Assembly (NCBI GenBank): GCA_903925515.1
Contig: CAIYFP010000573.1
Span: 1-29,929 of the forward strand
DNA length: 29,929 nucleotides
Reading direction: 5' to 3'
Origin: an uncultured Verrucomicrobiota bacterium
GTDB lineage: Bacteria; Verrucomicrobiota; Verrucomicrobiia; Limisphaerales; UBA9464
Shown: piece by piece, positions 1 through 7,742 of the stretch
How the letters are laid out: every line of letters begins with the position of its first letter
How positions within the stretch are numbered: position 1 is the first letter of the stretch
The notes under the pieces: model-generated
Databases searched by the model: none
The model's input: only the letters and a program-made list of their open reading frames with translations
Told to the model about the DNA's origin: nothing
Position numbers and translations under genes: made by a program

Positions 1-651
1 CGACGGGTCGATGTTCGCCATCGCCGCCATCACGTTCAGGAACAGGATCGGGTACAGGCTCAGCACCTGAAGCACCCACACGCCCCCAAGCCCGCCCGAG
101 CCCAGCCAGTCCACCGGGCTCGCCGGGTCCGCCCAGCCAAGGTGCTGGAGCAGCAGGTTCAGGGAGCCGTACCGGGCCAGCACCTGCTTCAACCCAATCG
201 CCCCCACGAAAGGCGGCATGATCATCGGCACGAGGAGCAACGACGACAGCACCCCCCGGCCCTTGAACTCCCATCGCGTGAACACGTGCGCCAGCGGCAC
301 GGCCAAGCACGAGCAGCCCAGCGTCGTGCACGTCGCCAGCAAGCAGGAGTTCGTCAAGGCCTCGCGCTGCAACGGGCTCGCCAGCAACGACCCGAAATGC
401 CGCAGCGTCCACTCCCCCGATGACCCGAACGCGCCCCGAAGCATGTGGCTCGCCGGGTACACGAGGAACGCCGCGAAGAACGCCAGCAACCCCGCAAGGA
501 ACGCCGCCGTCCACCCTCCCAATGCCGATCGTCGCACAGGCCCAAGGCTGCCATCCCCACGTTCCCATGGCGAGCACGCCAAGGAAAACCCAGGCTGCCG
601 GCGTCCATCGCCGCGATCGAGGTCGCGAGGAAACGATCCCGGCCGCACCAT
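1..651 (-). CDS. ABC transporter permease, iron/thiamine/putrescine-type (partial, 3' end outside window)
   Basis: The reading frame runs from an ATG at 651 to the left edge without a stop, giving the first 217 residues. It would be an inner-membrane permease subunit of a binding-protein-dependent ABC importer. The visible part has a first membrane segment (W-T-A-A-F-L-A-G-L-L-A-F-F-A-A-F-L), a short periplasmic stretch containing EWTLRHFGSLL, then further hydrophobic segments with the phrase VPMIMPPFVGAIGLKQVL. That phrase is typical of Fbp/Thi/Pot-like permeases that act on ferric iron, thiamine or polyamines. The EAA loop lies beyond the edge. The start is the first ATG after the stop of the upstream amidohydrolase (42 bp gap, same strand), so the two may be co-transcribed. 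About 45 polar residues precede the first membrane segment, so a later GTG or TTG start is possible. The substrate cannot be told. Confidence 0.8.
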   Translation of the reverse strand, partial: MVRPGSFPRDLDRGDGRRQPGFSLACSPWERGDGSLGPVRRSALGGWTAAFLAGLLAFFAAFLVYPASHMLRGAFGSSGEWTLRHFGSLLASPLQREALTNSCLLATCTTLGCSCLAVPLAHVFTRWEFKGRGVLSSLLLVPMIMPPFVGAIGLKQVLARYGSLNLLLQHLGWADPASPVDWLGSGGLGGVWVLQVLSLYPILFLNVMAAMANIDPS

Positions 652-693
652 GGCCAGTCCCGTATGGCGAGGGTTCCCGCCGGCGAACCGGCC

Positions 694-1800
694 TCACCTC
701 GCCGCCTCGCCAAGGACATGGGCTGTTCGCCGGAAGATGTCCGGGGGCACGCCCAGCGCGCGCTTCAAGGCCACGTCACGGTCCCAGGCGTTGGTGATCG
801 AGCTGATCGCGGACATCTGCGCCCGGGTAAGCTGGAGCGGGAAATGCCAGGGCGAGACCAACGCGGTGTTCATGAGCGGGAAGTCGGATCCATACAACAA
901 GCGGCCTTCCATCGCGGGCTCGGCAAGGGCCTCGCGGAGCCAGCCATGGCGGTTGGCCTGCGTGAGGGCCGAGATGTCCGCCATGAGCCGCGGATGCTCG
1001 CGCATGAGCCCGAGGAGGCTGTCGAAGTCTCGCCGGCCCTCGTTTTCGCCGCCAGCCGCCACATGGCCGGCGATCACCACGACGCCATGGGACAAGGGAA
1101 GCCGCAGCCGTGCAGGGTCGGCCAGCTCGTCACGCGACCATGCAAAGCTTCGCTCCTTGCCGGCATGGGAAAGCAAGGGCATCCCCAGCTCGGCCATCCT
1201 GCGATAGAATGGCACGTAAGCCGGGTCGGCAGGATCGATGTTCATGATCGAGGGAATCCACTTCACAAGGACCGCTCCAGCCGCCGCCGCCGCGTCGAGC
1301 CTTGCGATGGCGTCGGGCCTGCGGGGATGGATGGATGCGCCGAACCGAAGCCGGGGATGCCGCGTGACGCCGCGGGCCACGAATTCGTTCGGAACGAACA
1401 CCTGGGTTTTCTCACGGTCCAGCTCGCCACGTTCATCCACCCACCCGTCCAGCGCGAGCACCACGGCGGCGTGCACGTTGCTTGAACCCGACACATGGGC
1501 CGCCACGCGGTCCAGCAGCACGTCGTCGCCCTGCCGATGGAGTTCCTCGCGCGACGTCCCAAACGCGCCGAGGTAGATGCCGAACTTCCATGAGGCCGCC
1601 ATCTCGGGCGACACGAAGCACCCGGAATTGCCGGCCCCTACCCCGGCGACATGCGCATGGAGGTCGATGATCGGGGGGGACGGCAAGGGCCGGGGCACCC
1701 GGTACGGGCCCTTCCAGCCGAGGATGCGGCAGCCGGTGACCCCAAGGACGAGCCACATCAAGGACCAACCGATCCAACCGGGCCTGGACAAAGTCTTCAT
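694..1800 (-). CDS. Amidohydrolase-family metal-dependent hydrolase, predicted lipoprotein
   Basis: 368 residues. The N-terminus is a lipoprotein signal: a positively charged start, a hydrophobic stretch WSLMWLVLGV and a lipobox V-T-G-C with the lipidated cysteine at residue 24, so the protein should be anchored outside the cytoplasm. The rest fits the amidohydrolase_2 TIM-barrel family: a metal-binding DLHAH (His48, His50) near the first strand, Lys180 in VLVKW, His212 in LLSHAG, His246 in VIAGHVA and a catalytic-type Asp306 in YGSDFP. These are the expected metal-ligand and acid/base positions. A secreted lipoprotein form is less common than the cytosolic form. The substrate is unknown. It lies directly upstream of the ABC permease gene on the same strand. 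The start is an ATG with no clear Shine-Dalgarno sequence, but it gives an intact signal peptide. Confidence 0.82.
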   Translation of the reverse strand: MKTLSRPGWIGWSLMWLVLGVTGCRILGWKGPYRVPRPLPSPPIIDLHAHVAGVGAGNSGCFVSPEMAASWKFGIYLGAFGTSREELHRQGDDVLLDRVAAHVSGSSNVHAAVVLALDGWVDERGELDREKTQVFVPNEFVARGVTRHPRLRFGASIHPRRPDAIARLDAAAAAGAVLVKWIPSIMNIDPADPAYVPFYRRMAELGMPLLSHAGKERSFAWSRDELADPARLRLPLSHGVVVIAGHVAAGGENEGRRDFDSLLGLMREHPRLMADISALTQANRHGWLREALAEPAMEGRLLYGSDFPLMNTALVSPWHFPLQLTRAQMSAISSITNAWDRDVALKRALGVPPDIFRRTAHVLGEAAR

Positions 1801-2021
1801 GGCAACGCCACGCCGTCCGCGGCGGGCGTCGCAACTCTTGCAAGAATCCCCGCCAACGCCGAATCGAATGGTTCAATGGCCCCATCGAGGGGACCGTGAC
1901 ATCGGGGGATCGCGTCGTGTCCCATCCATCGCCGGCGTCGGGTCGCCCCCTGAAAGCCCCGGGGCCTTCATGGGGCAACCCGAAGGGCCGCGGCTCGTTT
2001 CGCGTCCCAAGCCGCGGCTCT

Positions 2022-2098
2022 CTCCTCACCGACCCCTGCGGCCCTGCCCGCCGCTCGCGACTCGTTGGGCGCGGGAATCCCTCGCGGCGAAACACCCG
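2022..2098 (-). repeat. Intergenic repeat, copy A
   Basis: Read on the minus strand, this 77 bp stretch aligns with 6337-6414 on the plus strand (one 1-base gap, about 79% identical over the first 66 columns by manual count). Shared blocks in order are GTTTCGCCGCGAGGG, AACGAG, CCGCAGGGG and GTGAGGAG. Beyond the aligned core, the minus strand has GGGACGCGAAACGAG (2008-1994), which resembles the GAGACGCGAC ends seen around copy B and at 8468. The two copies lie in unrelated intergenic gaps, so this is likely an interspersed repeat rather than a duplicated regulatory site. Confidence 0.7.
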
Positions 2099-2104
2099 CG
2101 AGGG
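2079..2104 (-). terminator. Strong hairpin downstream of TPR-like gene, possible terminator
   Basis: CCCTCGCGG (2079-2087) and CCGCGAGGG (2096-2104) form a perfect 9 bp stem with an 8 base loop. It begins 14 bp after the stop codon of the TPR-like gene on the minus strand. There is no T-run after the stem, so intrinsic termination is uncertain. It overlaps the end of repeat copy A and may be part of that repeat. Confidence 0.4.
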
Positions 2105-2117
2105 TTGAGGCATGACC

Positions 2118-3989
2118 CTAGGGCGCGGCCGCCTCGATCTCCTTCCTGCGCTCCTCGATCCATGCCCGCTGGCTGCCGTACAGGTACTGGGGATCGATGC
2201 CACGAAGGTGCACCATGGCAGCCGGCCGGTTCCCGTCGGCTAGCTCGATTTCGAACATCGACATCCGCCAGAAGGTTCGGTCCTCGTCGGTCACGGCGCT
2301 CACCGGGAGGTCGGCGAGGAGCTTGCGCGCCTCCGCGACCCGCCCGACCCGCGACAACGAGAAGGAATGGTTGATGATGGCCGCCGAGGCCCCCCCGGAC
2401 TGCTGCAGCGTCGAAAGGGTAATCTCGAGGGCCTCGGCTGGCCGCACGCGGCAGATGAGCAAGGCTGCACCGAACAGGTTGCGGTACTCGGGGTTCCTTG
2501 GGTCCATGCGGTGGGCCTTCTCCGCCGCCAACAACAGGGCTGCGGAGTTTCGGTCCTGCCATGCAAGCCGCCCCATCAGGTACCAGTAGTCAGGACGCCC
2601 GCCGTACACGGACTCGAGGGAGCGGAGCACCGCTTGGGCATCCGCCCAGAAACCCATGCGCTCAAGGGTGTTGCTCGCCTCAAGGCCCAGCACGGGCTCG
2701 GAGGGCATCGACCGAAGCATGCGAGCAAACAACTCGCGCGCCCTCTGGTCGCGTCCGAGACCGCTCTCCGAGACGCCCTCAAGGAAGTCGATGTAGCCCG
2801 CGAAGAAGCCGGACAAGGCCGGGCTGCGACGCAGGCGGAGAACAACGGACTTGAGATCGTCCCATTCCCGCTCCCGCACCAGCATCTGGGCCGACAGGAA
2901 CCAGACCAAAGGATCGTTGGGGAAGGAATCCAGCTGGTTTTGCACAAACCCCACCGCCAACCGGTCGAGCCGCAACCTCGACCACGCCATCAGGATCAGC
3001 CGCGCCTGCTCCCCCGTCTCCGGCGGCACCGCATAGGCCGTGGCTCGGGCGACGGCCGCCGCATGGTCCCCGGCAACCTCCAGCACCAACCACGACCGGA
3101 TGTGATCCTCCAGCTCGTCCTCGCGCAGGCCTCTCAACTCCTCGAACGATCGTTGGAAGGCCTCCAGGTCGAGCCGTTGGGCCTCCACCATCGAGCGCAA
3201 ACGGTAGGCGACCGCCGCGAGGGCGGGGTTCCCGGCGGCCTTGTCCAGCGCGGCCATGTGCAAGGCCTGCTCGGCCGGCGGCCCCGCCAGCGCCAGCCAT
3301 GCCGACCTGTACAAGACAAGGCTCAGGTCGCCGGCAAGGTCGTCCCGCCGCCGTTCCCACACGTCCACGAACTCCTTCAGTCGCCCCGACTTGAACGCGA
3401 CGTCGGCCATGGCACGCGCGGCGGGCACCGACAACACGCGGTTCGTCGTTTGCAGGTAAAGCCATGCTTGCTCGTTGAATCCGGCCCGCGCGCACATCCT
3501 GCCGGCCAATTCCAATGCAAGCGCGTCATTGGTGCCGCTCAAGGTCACCAGCCACTGCGCCTGCATGGCCCCAAACATCGTCCACCGGCGTTCCAGCCCC
3601 TCCGTGTTCAATGCGAAGTCCACGAACCTGCGCAGGTTCTCGCGGTTGGCGGGGTGGTTTCCCAAGGCACCCGCCCATGCAACCGAGGCCTCCCGATTCC
3701 GCCCCTCCGACGCAAGACGCTTGGCCGTCCTCGCCAACATGCGGGCCTGGAGAAAGTCCAGCAGGCTAATCCGGAGGACCGGGGTCACGGCCTGCGGCGT
3801 CACAACCCACACCTTGGGCAGCGCCACCCCGATGCCGACGAACACCACCGCCGACCCAAAAACCGCAAGCACAAACTTCCAATCGGCCAGCAGCCGCCTC
3901 CGGGTCCTCGCGCGGACGACCTTCCTCCTCCGCTCCCGCACCCGCGGCGGAGTGGCGCCCTCGGCCCCATTCGTCTCGTTTACTGCCAT
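2118..3989 (-). CDS. Membrane-anchored TPR-like repeat protein
   Basis: 623 residues. A basic cytosolic N-terminus (RVRERRRKVVRARTRRR) precedes one transmembrane helix at about residues 38-57, so the large C-terminal part probably faces the periplasm. That part is alpha-helical and rich in Ala, Leu and Arg, with repeat-like units such as the ones around LFARMLRSMPSEPVLGLEAS, YWYLMGRLAWQDRNSAALL and NPEYRNLFGAALL. These look like degenerate tetratricopeptide repeats, which usually hold other proteins together. No enzymatic motif was recognised. The start ATG at 3989 is the only one that precedes the basic segment. It is transcribed away from recA, with 223 bp between the two start codons. Its partner and pathway are unknown. 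Confidence 0.75.
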   Translation of the reverse strand: MAVNETNGAEGATPPRVRERRRKVVRARTRRRLLADWKFVLAVFGSAVVFVGIGVALPKVWVVTPQAVTPVLRISLLDFLQARMLARTAKRLASEGRNREASVAWAGALGNHPANRENLRRFVDFALNTEGLERRWTMFGAMQAQWLVTLSGTNDALALELAGRMCARAGFNEQAWLYLQTTNRVLSVPAARAMADVAFKSGRLKEFVDVWERRRDDLAGDLSLVLYRSAWLALAGPPAEQALHMAALDKAAGNPALAAVAYRLRSMVEAQRLDLEAFQRSFEELRGLREDELEDHIRSWLVLEVAGDHAAAVARATAYAVPPETGEQARLILMAWSRLRLDRLAVGFVQNQLDSFPNDPLVWFLSAQMLVREREWDDLKSVVLRLRRSPALSGFFAGYIDFLEGVSESGLGRDQRARELFARMLRSMPSEPVLGLEASNTLERMGFWADAQAVLRSLESVYGGRPDYWYLMGRLAWQDRNSAALLLAAEKAHRMDPRNPEYRNLFGAALLICRVRPAEALEITLSTLQQSGGASAAIINHSFSLSRVGRVAEARKLLADLPVSAVTDEDRTFWRMSMFEIELADGNRPAAMVHLRGIDPQYLYGSQRAWIEERRKEIEAAAP

Positions 3990-4069
3990 AGCTTCGCCCG
4001 CCGTCGGTTCCCTCTTCCTGTCTTGGCCTTAGCTCTATCCTGCTGACCCGTCCTGAGTCGAGCCTCGGT

Positions 4070-4087
4070 GCTGGCGAACTCGCCAGC
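4070..4087. promoter_or_regulatory. 18 bp palindrome between divergent TPR and recA genes
   Basis: GCTGGCGA-AC-TCGCCAGC is a perfect 8 bp inverted repeat with a 2 base centre, about 95 bp upstream of the recA -35 element and about 80 bp upstream of the TPR gene start. It could bind a dimeric regulator of either gene. It does not match the verrucomicrobial LexA site as I recall it (TGTTC-N4-GAACA), nor the E. coli one, so no SOS role is claimed. Confidence 0.3.
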
Positions 4088-4181
4088 GCCGGCCCCGTTC
4101 CTCCAACCGATGCCGTGGGCCGCCCCAACCAGGGCCCCTTCGCGCCGTTTTCCCCTCGGGATGCCAAGGGTGACCCAGCGG

Positions 4182-4210
4182 TTGACCGACCCCGGTTGTC
4201 ATCTTATCAC
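4182..4210 (+). promoter_or_regulatory. Sigma-70-like promoter of recA
   Basis: TTGACC (4182-4187) and TATCAC (4205-4210) are separated by exactly 17 bases. This matches the -35 consensus at 5 of 6 positions and the -10 at 4 of 6. Transcription would be expected to start about 7 bases after the -10, near 4217, which lies inside the first possible recA codons. This favours the second ATG (4231) as the start used from this promoter. Confidence 0.5.
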
Positions 4211-4212
4211 CC

Positions 4213-5385
4213 ATGCAAAAAAATCCTGTCATGCCAGCAAACCCGTCCGACAAGCCCGCCGATCGAAGCGTTGAAAAAAATCCCGCCAAGGCATCCGAGG
4301 CCAAGACGGCCCCCGCATCCGCCCCGGCCGAGGCCCCCAAGCTCACCCCCCAGAAGGCCCGCGACCTCGAGGCCGCCATCGGCACCATCACCAAGTCGTT
4401 CGGCGAGGGCGCCATCATGCGCTTGGGTGCCCAGGTCATCCGCCCCATCGAGGTCATCCCGACCGGCGCCCTCGCCGTGGACATGGCCCTCGGGGTCGGC
4501 GGCGTGCCGCGCGGGCGCATCATCGAGATCTACGGCCCGGAATCCTCCGGCAAGACCACCCTGATGCTCCATGTCATCGCCAACGCCCAGAAGGCCGGCG
4601 GCGTCGCCGCGTTCATCGACGCCGAGCATGCCCTCGACCCCGTTTACGCCCGCCGCCTCGGCGTGGACCTCGACCAACTCCTCGTCTCCCAGCCTGATTC
4701 CGGGGAGGAGGCCCTCACCATCTGCGAGACGCTCGCGCGATCCAACGCCGTGGATGTCATCGTCATCGACTCCGTCGCCGCCCTCGTTCCCAAGGCCGAG
4801 CTCGACGGCGAGATGGGCATGGCCACCATGGGCATGCAGGCGCGCCTGATGTCCCAGGCCCTCCGCAAGCTCACCGCCATCCTCAACAAGGCCCGCACCA
4901 CCTGCGTCTTCACCAACCAAATCCGCGAGAAGGTCGGCGTCATGTTCGGCAACCCGGAAACCACCCCCGGCGGCAAGGCCCTCAAGTTCTACGCCTCCGT
5001 CCGCATGGACATCCGACGCAAGGACGCCCTCAAGGACGGCGCCGGCAATGCCGTCGGAAATCACGTCAAGGTCAAGGTCGTCAAGAACAAGGTCGCGCCA
5101 CCCTTCGCCGAGGCGGAGTTCGACATCCTCTTCAACCACGGCATCGACAAGGAGGGCAGCATCCTCGACTGCGGCCTTGATGCCGGCGTCCTCGACAAGA
5201 AGGGCGCATGGATCCAGTACGGCGGCGAGCTCATCGGCCAAGGCAAGGATGCCGCCCGCAAGACCCTCGTCGAGAAGCCAGACGTCGCCCGCAAGATCAA
5301 GGAGGCGGTCGTGGCCAAGAAGTCCGCCGAGCTGGCCGCCACCCACGCCCCGGCCACGCCCGCCCCGGCCCCGGCCAAGGCCTGA
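4213..5385 (+). CDS. recA: Recombinase RecA
   Basis: RecA forms ATP-dependent filaments on single-stranded DNA, carries out strand exchange and triggers LexA cleavage. The protein is 390 residues from this ATG. The Walker A motif GPESSGKT is at residues 108-115, followed by FIDAEHALDP, the Walker B region VIVIDSVAALVPKAE and the L2/DNA-binding region with VFTNQIREKVGVMFGNPE and GGKALKFYASVR. The C-terminal domain ends in an Ala/Pro-rich tail instead of the acidic tail of E. coli RecA. The N-terminal tail before the conserved core is about 40 residues longer than in E. coli and rich in Lys, Pro and Ala. Two ATGs are possible, at 4213 and 4231 (which gives 384 residues). Neither has a Shine-Dalgarno sequence, and the upstream promoter favours 4231. 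The gene stands alone. Confidence 0.97.
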   Translation: MQKNPVMPANPSDKPADRSVEKNPAKASEAKTAPASAPAEAPKLTPQKARDLEAAIGTITKSFGEGAIMRLGAQVIRPIEVIPTGALAVDMALGVGGVPRGRIIEIYGPESSGKTTLMLHVIANAQKAGGVAAFIDAEHALDPVYARRLGVDLDQLLVSQPDSGEEALTICETLARSNAVDVIVIDSVAALVPKAELDGEMGMATMGMQARLMSQALRKLTAILNKARTTCVFTNQIREKVGVMFGNPETTPGGKALKFYASVRMDIRRKDALKDGAGNAVGNHVKVKVVKNKVAPPFAEAEFDILFNHGIDKEGSILDCGLDAGVLDKKGAWIQYGGELIGQGKDAARKTLVEKPDVARKIKEAVVAKKSAELAATHAPATPAPAPAKA

Positions 5386-5536
5386 CCCAGGCCCTTCCAC
5401 CCGGTCCGTCATGGCCGACGCCCCGCGAGGACGTTGGCCCTTGTTCTTCGGGCTCCCACCCTCGCGCCGCGCCCGGCACGGCACGTGGCCCGCGAAAGAT
5501 GTCGTTTCCCGGCCATGGATCGGGCTGCATTGCCTG

Positions 5537-6313
5537 ATGAATCTGGCTGGCCGATGGGTGGTGATCACGGGCGCATCAAGCGGGTTCGGCGCAGCAGCCG
5601 CCCGGGCCTTTGCGCGGGAACGTTGCCATCTTCTCCTCGGCGCACGGCGCAAGCACCGGCTGGAACAGGTCGCGGCGCAATGCCGGGCCGACGGCGCCGC
5701 GTCAGTCCATGCCTCCGCCGTGGACGTCGGAGTCACGTCGGAGGTGGAGTCTTGGGCGCTCGATGCCAGGGCACGGACCGACGCCGTCCACGTCTTGGTC
5801 AACAACGCCGGCGGCGCTCACGGTCTTGACCCCGTCGCGACTGCCCGCGACGCGGACTGGGATGCCATGGTGCAGTCCAACTTCCTCGGCCTGCTCAGGG
5901 TCACGAGGGCATGGATCCCACTGCTTCCGCGCCACGACGGCGCATGGATCCTGAACGTGGGCTCCATCGCCGGCCACGTGGCCTACGAGGGGGGAGCCGC
6001 CTACTGCGGGGTCAAGGCGGCCGAACGTTCCGTAACCCAAGCGCTGCGACTCGAGCTGAATGGGACGGGCATCCGCGTGGGCACCATCGACCCCGGCATG
6101 GCGGAAACCGAGTTCTCCCTCGTGCGGTTCGCCGGGGACGGGGCACGCGCGGCGAAGGTCTATGAGGGAGTCGAGGCGTTGAGGGCCGAGGACGTGGCGG
6201 AAGCCATGCTTTGGATGGCCACCCGGCCGCCCCACGTGTGCATCGACGAGATGGTGATCAAGCCCACCGACCAAGCCGCGTTCCACAAGGTCCACCGACG
6301 CACGACGCGCTAG
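5537..6313 (+). CDS. Short-chain dehydrogenase/reductase (YdfG-like)
   Basis: 258 residues, a cytosolic NAD(P)-dependent oxidoreductase of the classical SDR family. The cofactor motif TGASSGFG is at residues 11-18, NNAG at 89-92, the catalytic Ser143 in VGSIAG and the YxxxK pair Tyr156/Lys160. The substitution F in TGASSGFG, the segment DPGMAETEFS after the active site and the closing region with ALRAEDVAEAMLWMATRPPHVCIDEMVI resemble the YdfG/3-hydroxy acid (serine) dehydrogenase group, so a hydroxy-acid substrate is plausible but not proven. The frame is open far upstream into recA. The ATG at 5537 is chosen because it places the glycine-rich motif 10 residues from the start, as usual for the family. 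It lies 151 bp after recA and converges with glgC. Confidence 0.9.
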   Translation: MNLAGRWVVITGASSGFGAAAARAFARERCHLLLGARRKHRLEQVAAQCRADGAASVHASAVDVGVTSEVESWALDARARTDAVHVLVNNAGGAHGLDPVATARDADWDAMVQSNFLGLLRVTRAWIPLLPRHDGAWILNVGSIAGHVAYEGGAAYCGVKAAERSVTQALRLELNGTGIRVGTIDPGMAETEFSLVRFAGDGARAAKVYEGVEALRAEDVAEAMLWMATRPPHVCIDEMVIKPTDQAAFHKVHRRTTR

Positions 6314-6316
6314 CTA

Positions 6317-6445
6317 GTGTCGCGTCTCGCACGGGGCGGGCGTTTCGCCGCGAGGGCTTTTCGTGTCGAACGAGGCGCTCGCGACGGCCAGATCCGCAGG
6401 GGGGCCGTGAGGAGCAACCCCCACCCGCGATCGCCGAGACGCGAC
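6317..6445 (+). repeat. Intergenic repeat, copy B, with inverted ends
   Basis: This element fills almost the whole gap between the convergent SDR and glgC genes. Its ends are inverted: GTCGCGTCTCG (6319-6329) and CGAGACGCGAC (6435-6445) are perfect reverse complements over 11 bp. Inside, 6337-6414 aligns with copy A on the other strand at 2022-2098. It resembles a short non-autonomous element or a palindromic intergenic repeat. It encodes nothing, and could fold as RNA and act as a bidirectional terminator for the two converging genes. No target-site duplication was identified. Confidence 0.65.
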
Positions 6446-6446
6446 C

Positions 6447-7742
6447 CTACACAACCGTCCCGTGGGGAATGACCGCGCCCTTGGGCACGACGAGGATGCC
6501 GTCGCGGACATAGTAGAGGGGATGGTCAAGGTTCTCGGGCTTGCCATTCGGGGAAAGGATGCAGCCGTCGCCAATCCGCGCGTTCTTGTCGATGATCGCG
6601 TTGTCGATCCTCGTGCCACGTCCGACGCCGAGGGGAATCCCCTGGTTGTCGCGGTCTGCGGTCCTCGCGGGGGAATCATAGAAGTCGGCGCCCATCATGA
6701 CGACGCGATCAAGGGCGCAGCCTTCCCGGAGAATCGAGCGGATCCCGACGAGGGAGTGGCGGATGCGGGCGTTGGTGACGATGCATCCGTCCGCGATGAC
6801 GGCATGGTCGATCGCCCCTGCGTTGATCTTGGAGGCGGGCAGGAAACGCGGCCTCGAATAAACCGGGGGTTCGAAGAAGTTGAACCGCGGAACCTCGGAG
6901 GCTTGGTCAAGGTTGGCCTCGAAGAAGCTGCGGATGGTGCCGATGTCCTCCCAGTAGCCCTGGAAGACATGGGAGAAGACCCGGTGGGTGTTGATGGCCC
7001 CCGGAATGATGTGCTTGCCGAAGTCCGTCAGGTTGTTGTTCAGCAGGTCGAACAGGACGTCCCGGTTGAACACGTAGATGCCCATCGAGGCAAGGTAGAG
7101 GTCCTCGTCGTGCTGGATCCCCATGGCAGGGTACTGCGCCCGGTCGATCCGCAGGGAACGAAGCGTCTCGGGATCCTTCGGCTTCTCAACGAAGCGCGTG
7201 ATGCGTTGCTCCCCATTGGGCTGCAAGATCCCAAGCGCAGGGGCGTCCGCCGCCCCCACCGGCAGCGTCGCGATGGTCACGTCCGCGGACTTCTCCACAT
7301 GCGCATGGAGGATCTCCCGGAAGTCCATCTGGTACAGCTGGTCCCCGGACAGGACCAAGGCGTAGGCAAAGTTGTTGTTCTTGAAGTGGACAATGTTTTT
7401 CCGCACGGCGTCGGCCGTGCCTTGGTACCAGGACGTGCTGGAGAACGTCTGCTCCGCCGCAAGGATCTCCACGAAGCCCCCGCTGAAGTGGTCGAACTTG
7501 TAGCTTTGGGAGACGTGCCGATGCAGCGACGCGGAGTTGAACTGGGTGAGCAGGTACATCCGGAGGACCCCCGAGTTGATGCAGTTCGATATCGGGATGT
7601 CCACAAGCCGATACTTCCCGGCGAGCGGCGTGGCAGGCTTGGAACGTTCGCGCGTGAGCGGGAACAAGCGCGTGCCTTGGCCGCCGCCCATGATGATGCC
7701 GAGCGTCCTCTGCGCGAGCGCCGATGCCTTGTGCGGGATCAT
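6447..7742 (-). CDS. glgC: Glucose-1-phosphate adenylyltransferase (ADP-glucose pyrophosphorylase)
   Basis: 431 residues. GlgC makes ADP-glucose from ATP and glucose 1-phosphate, the committed step of bacterial glycogen synthesis in the cytosol. The nucleotide-binding signature MGGGQGTRLFPLTRERSKP is at about residues 18-36, followed by GKYRLVDIPISNCINSG, the WYQGTADAVR motif at 105-114, a catalytic-type Asp134 in LSGDQLYQMD, the FVEKP sugar-phosphate motif and ASMGIYVF. The C-terminal third has hexapeptide-like turns of a left-handed beta helix (for example GAIDHAVIADGCIV). The length matches the family. The frame extends 69 residues further upstream, but that part is Arg/Pro-rich and unlike GlgC. 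The ATG at 7742 matches the family start. No other glg gene is next to it. Confidence 0.96.
   Translation of the reverse strand: MIPHKASALAQRTLGIIMGGGQGTRLFPLTRERSKPATPLAGKYRLVDIPISNCINSGVLRMYLLTQFNSASLHRHVSQSYKFDHFSGGFVEILAAEQTFSSTSWYQGTADAVRKNIVHFKNNNFAYALVLSGDQLYQMDFREILHAHVEKSADVTIATLPVGAADAPALGILQPNGEQRITRFVEKPKDPETLRSLRIDRAQYPAMGIQHDEDLYLASMGIYVFNRDVLFDLLNNNLTDFGKHIIPGAINTHRVFSHVFQGYWEDIGTIRSFFEANLDQASEVPRFNFFEPPVYSRPRFLPASKINAGAIDHAVIADGCIVTNARIRHSLVGIRSILREGCALDRVVMMGADFYDSPARTADRDNQGIPLGVGRGTRIDNAIIDKNARIGDGCILSPNGKPENLDHPLYYVRDGILVVPKGAVIPHGTVV

Larger units (their letters stand above)
1801..2117. other. Intergenic region with a repeat copy and a hairpin
   Basis: This 317 bp gap separates the amidohydrolase from the TPR-like gene, both on the minus strand. 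Short open frames cross it but none has a recognisable protein or continues a neighbour. Its right half holds one copy of a degenerate intergenic repeat and a strong hairpin, listed separately. It also has a direct repeat GCCGCGGCTC at 1988-1997 and 2011-2020. No clear promoter for the amidohydrolase gene was seen. Confidence 0.6.

Noticed and set aside
3990..4230. A LexA/SOS box upstream of recA.
   Set aside because: No TGTTC-N4-GAACA, CTGT-N8-ACAG or GAAC-N4-GTTC site was found. Only an unrelated palindrome at 4070-4087 is present.
5379..5393. GGCCTG-ACC-CAGGCC hairpin at the end of recA as a terminator.
   Set aside because: Only a 6 bp stem with a 3 base loop, overlapping the stop codon and without a T-run. 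Too weak to list.
4207..5805. A 532-codon minus-strand frame opposite recA.
   Set aside because: It is the complement of the recA coding sequence, rich in Gly, Asp, Leu and Val as expected for an antisense shadow of GC-rich codons, with no domain of its own.
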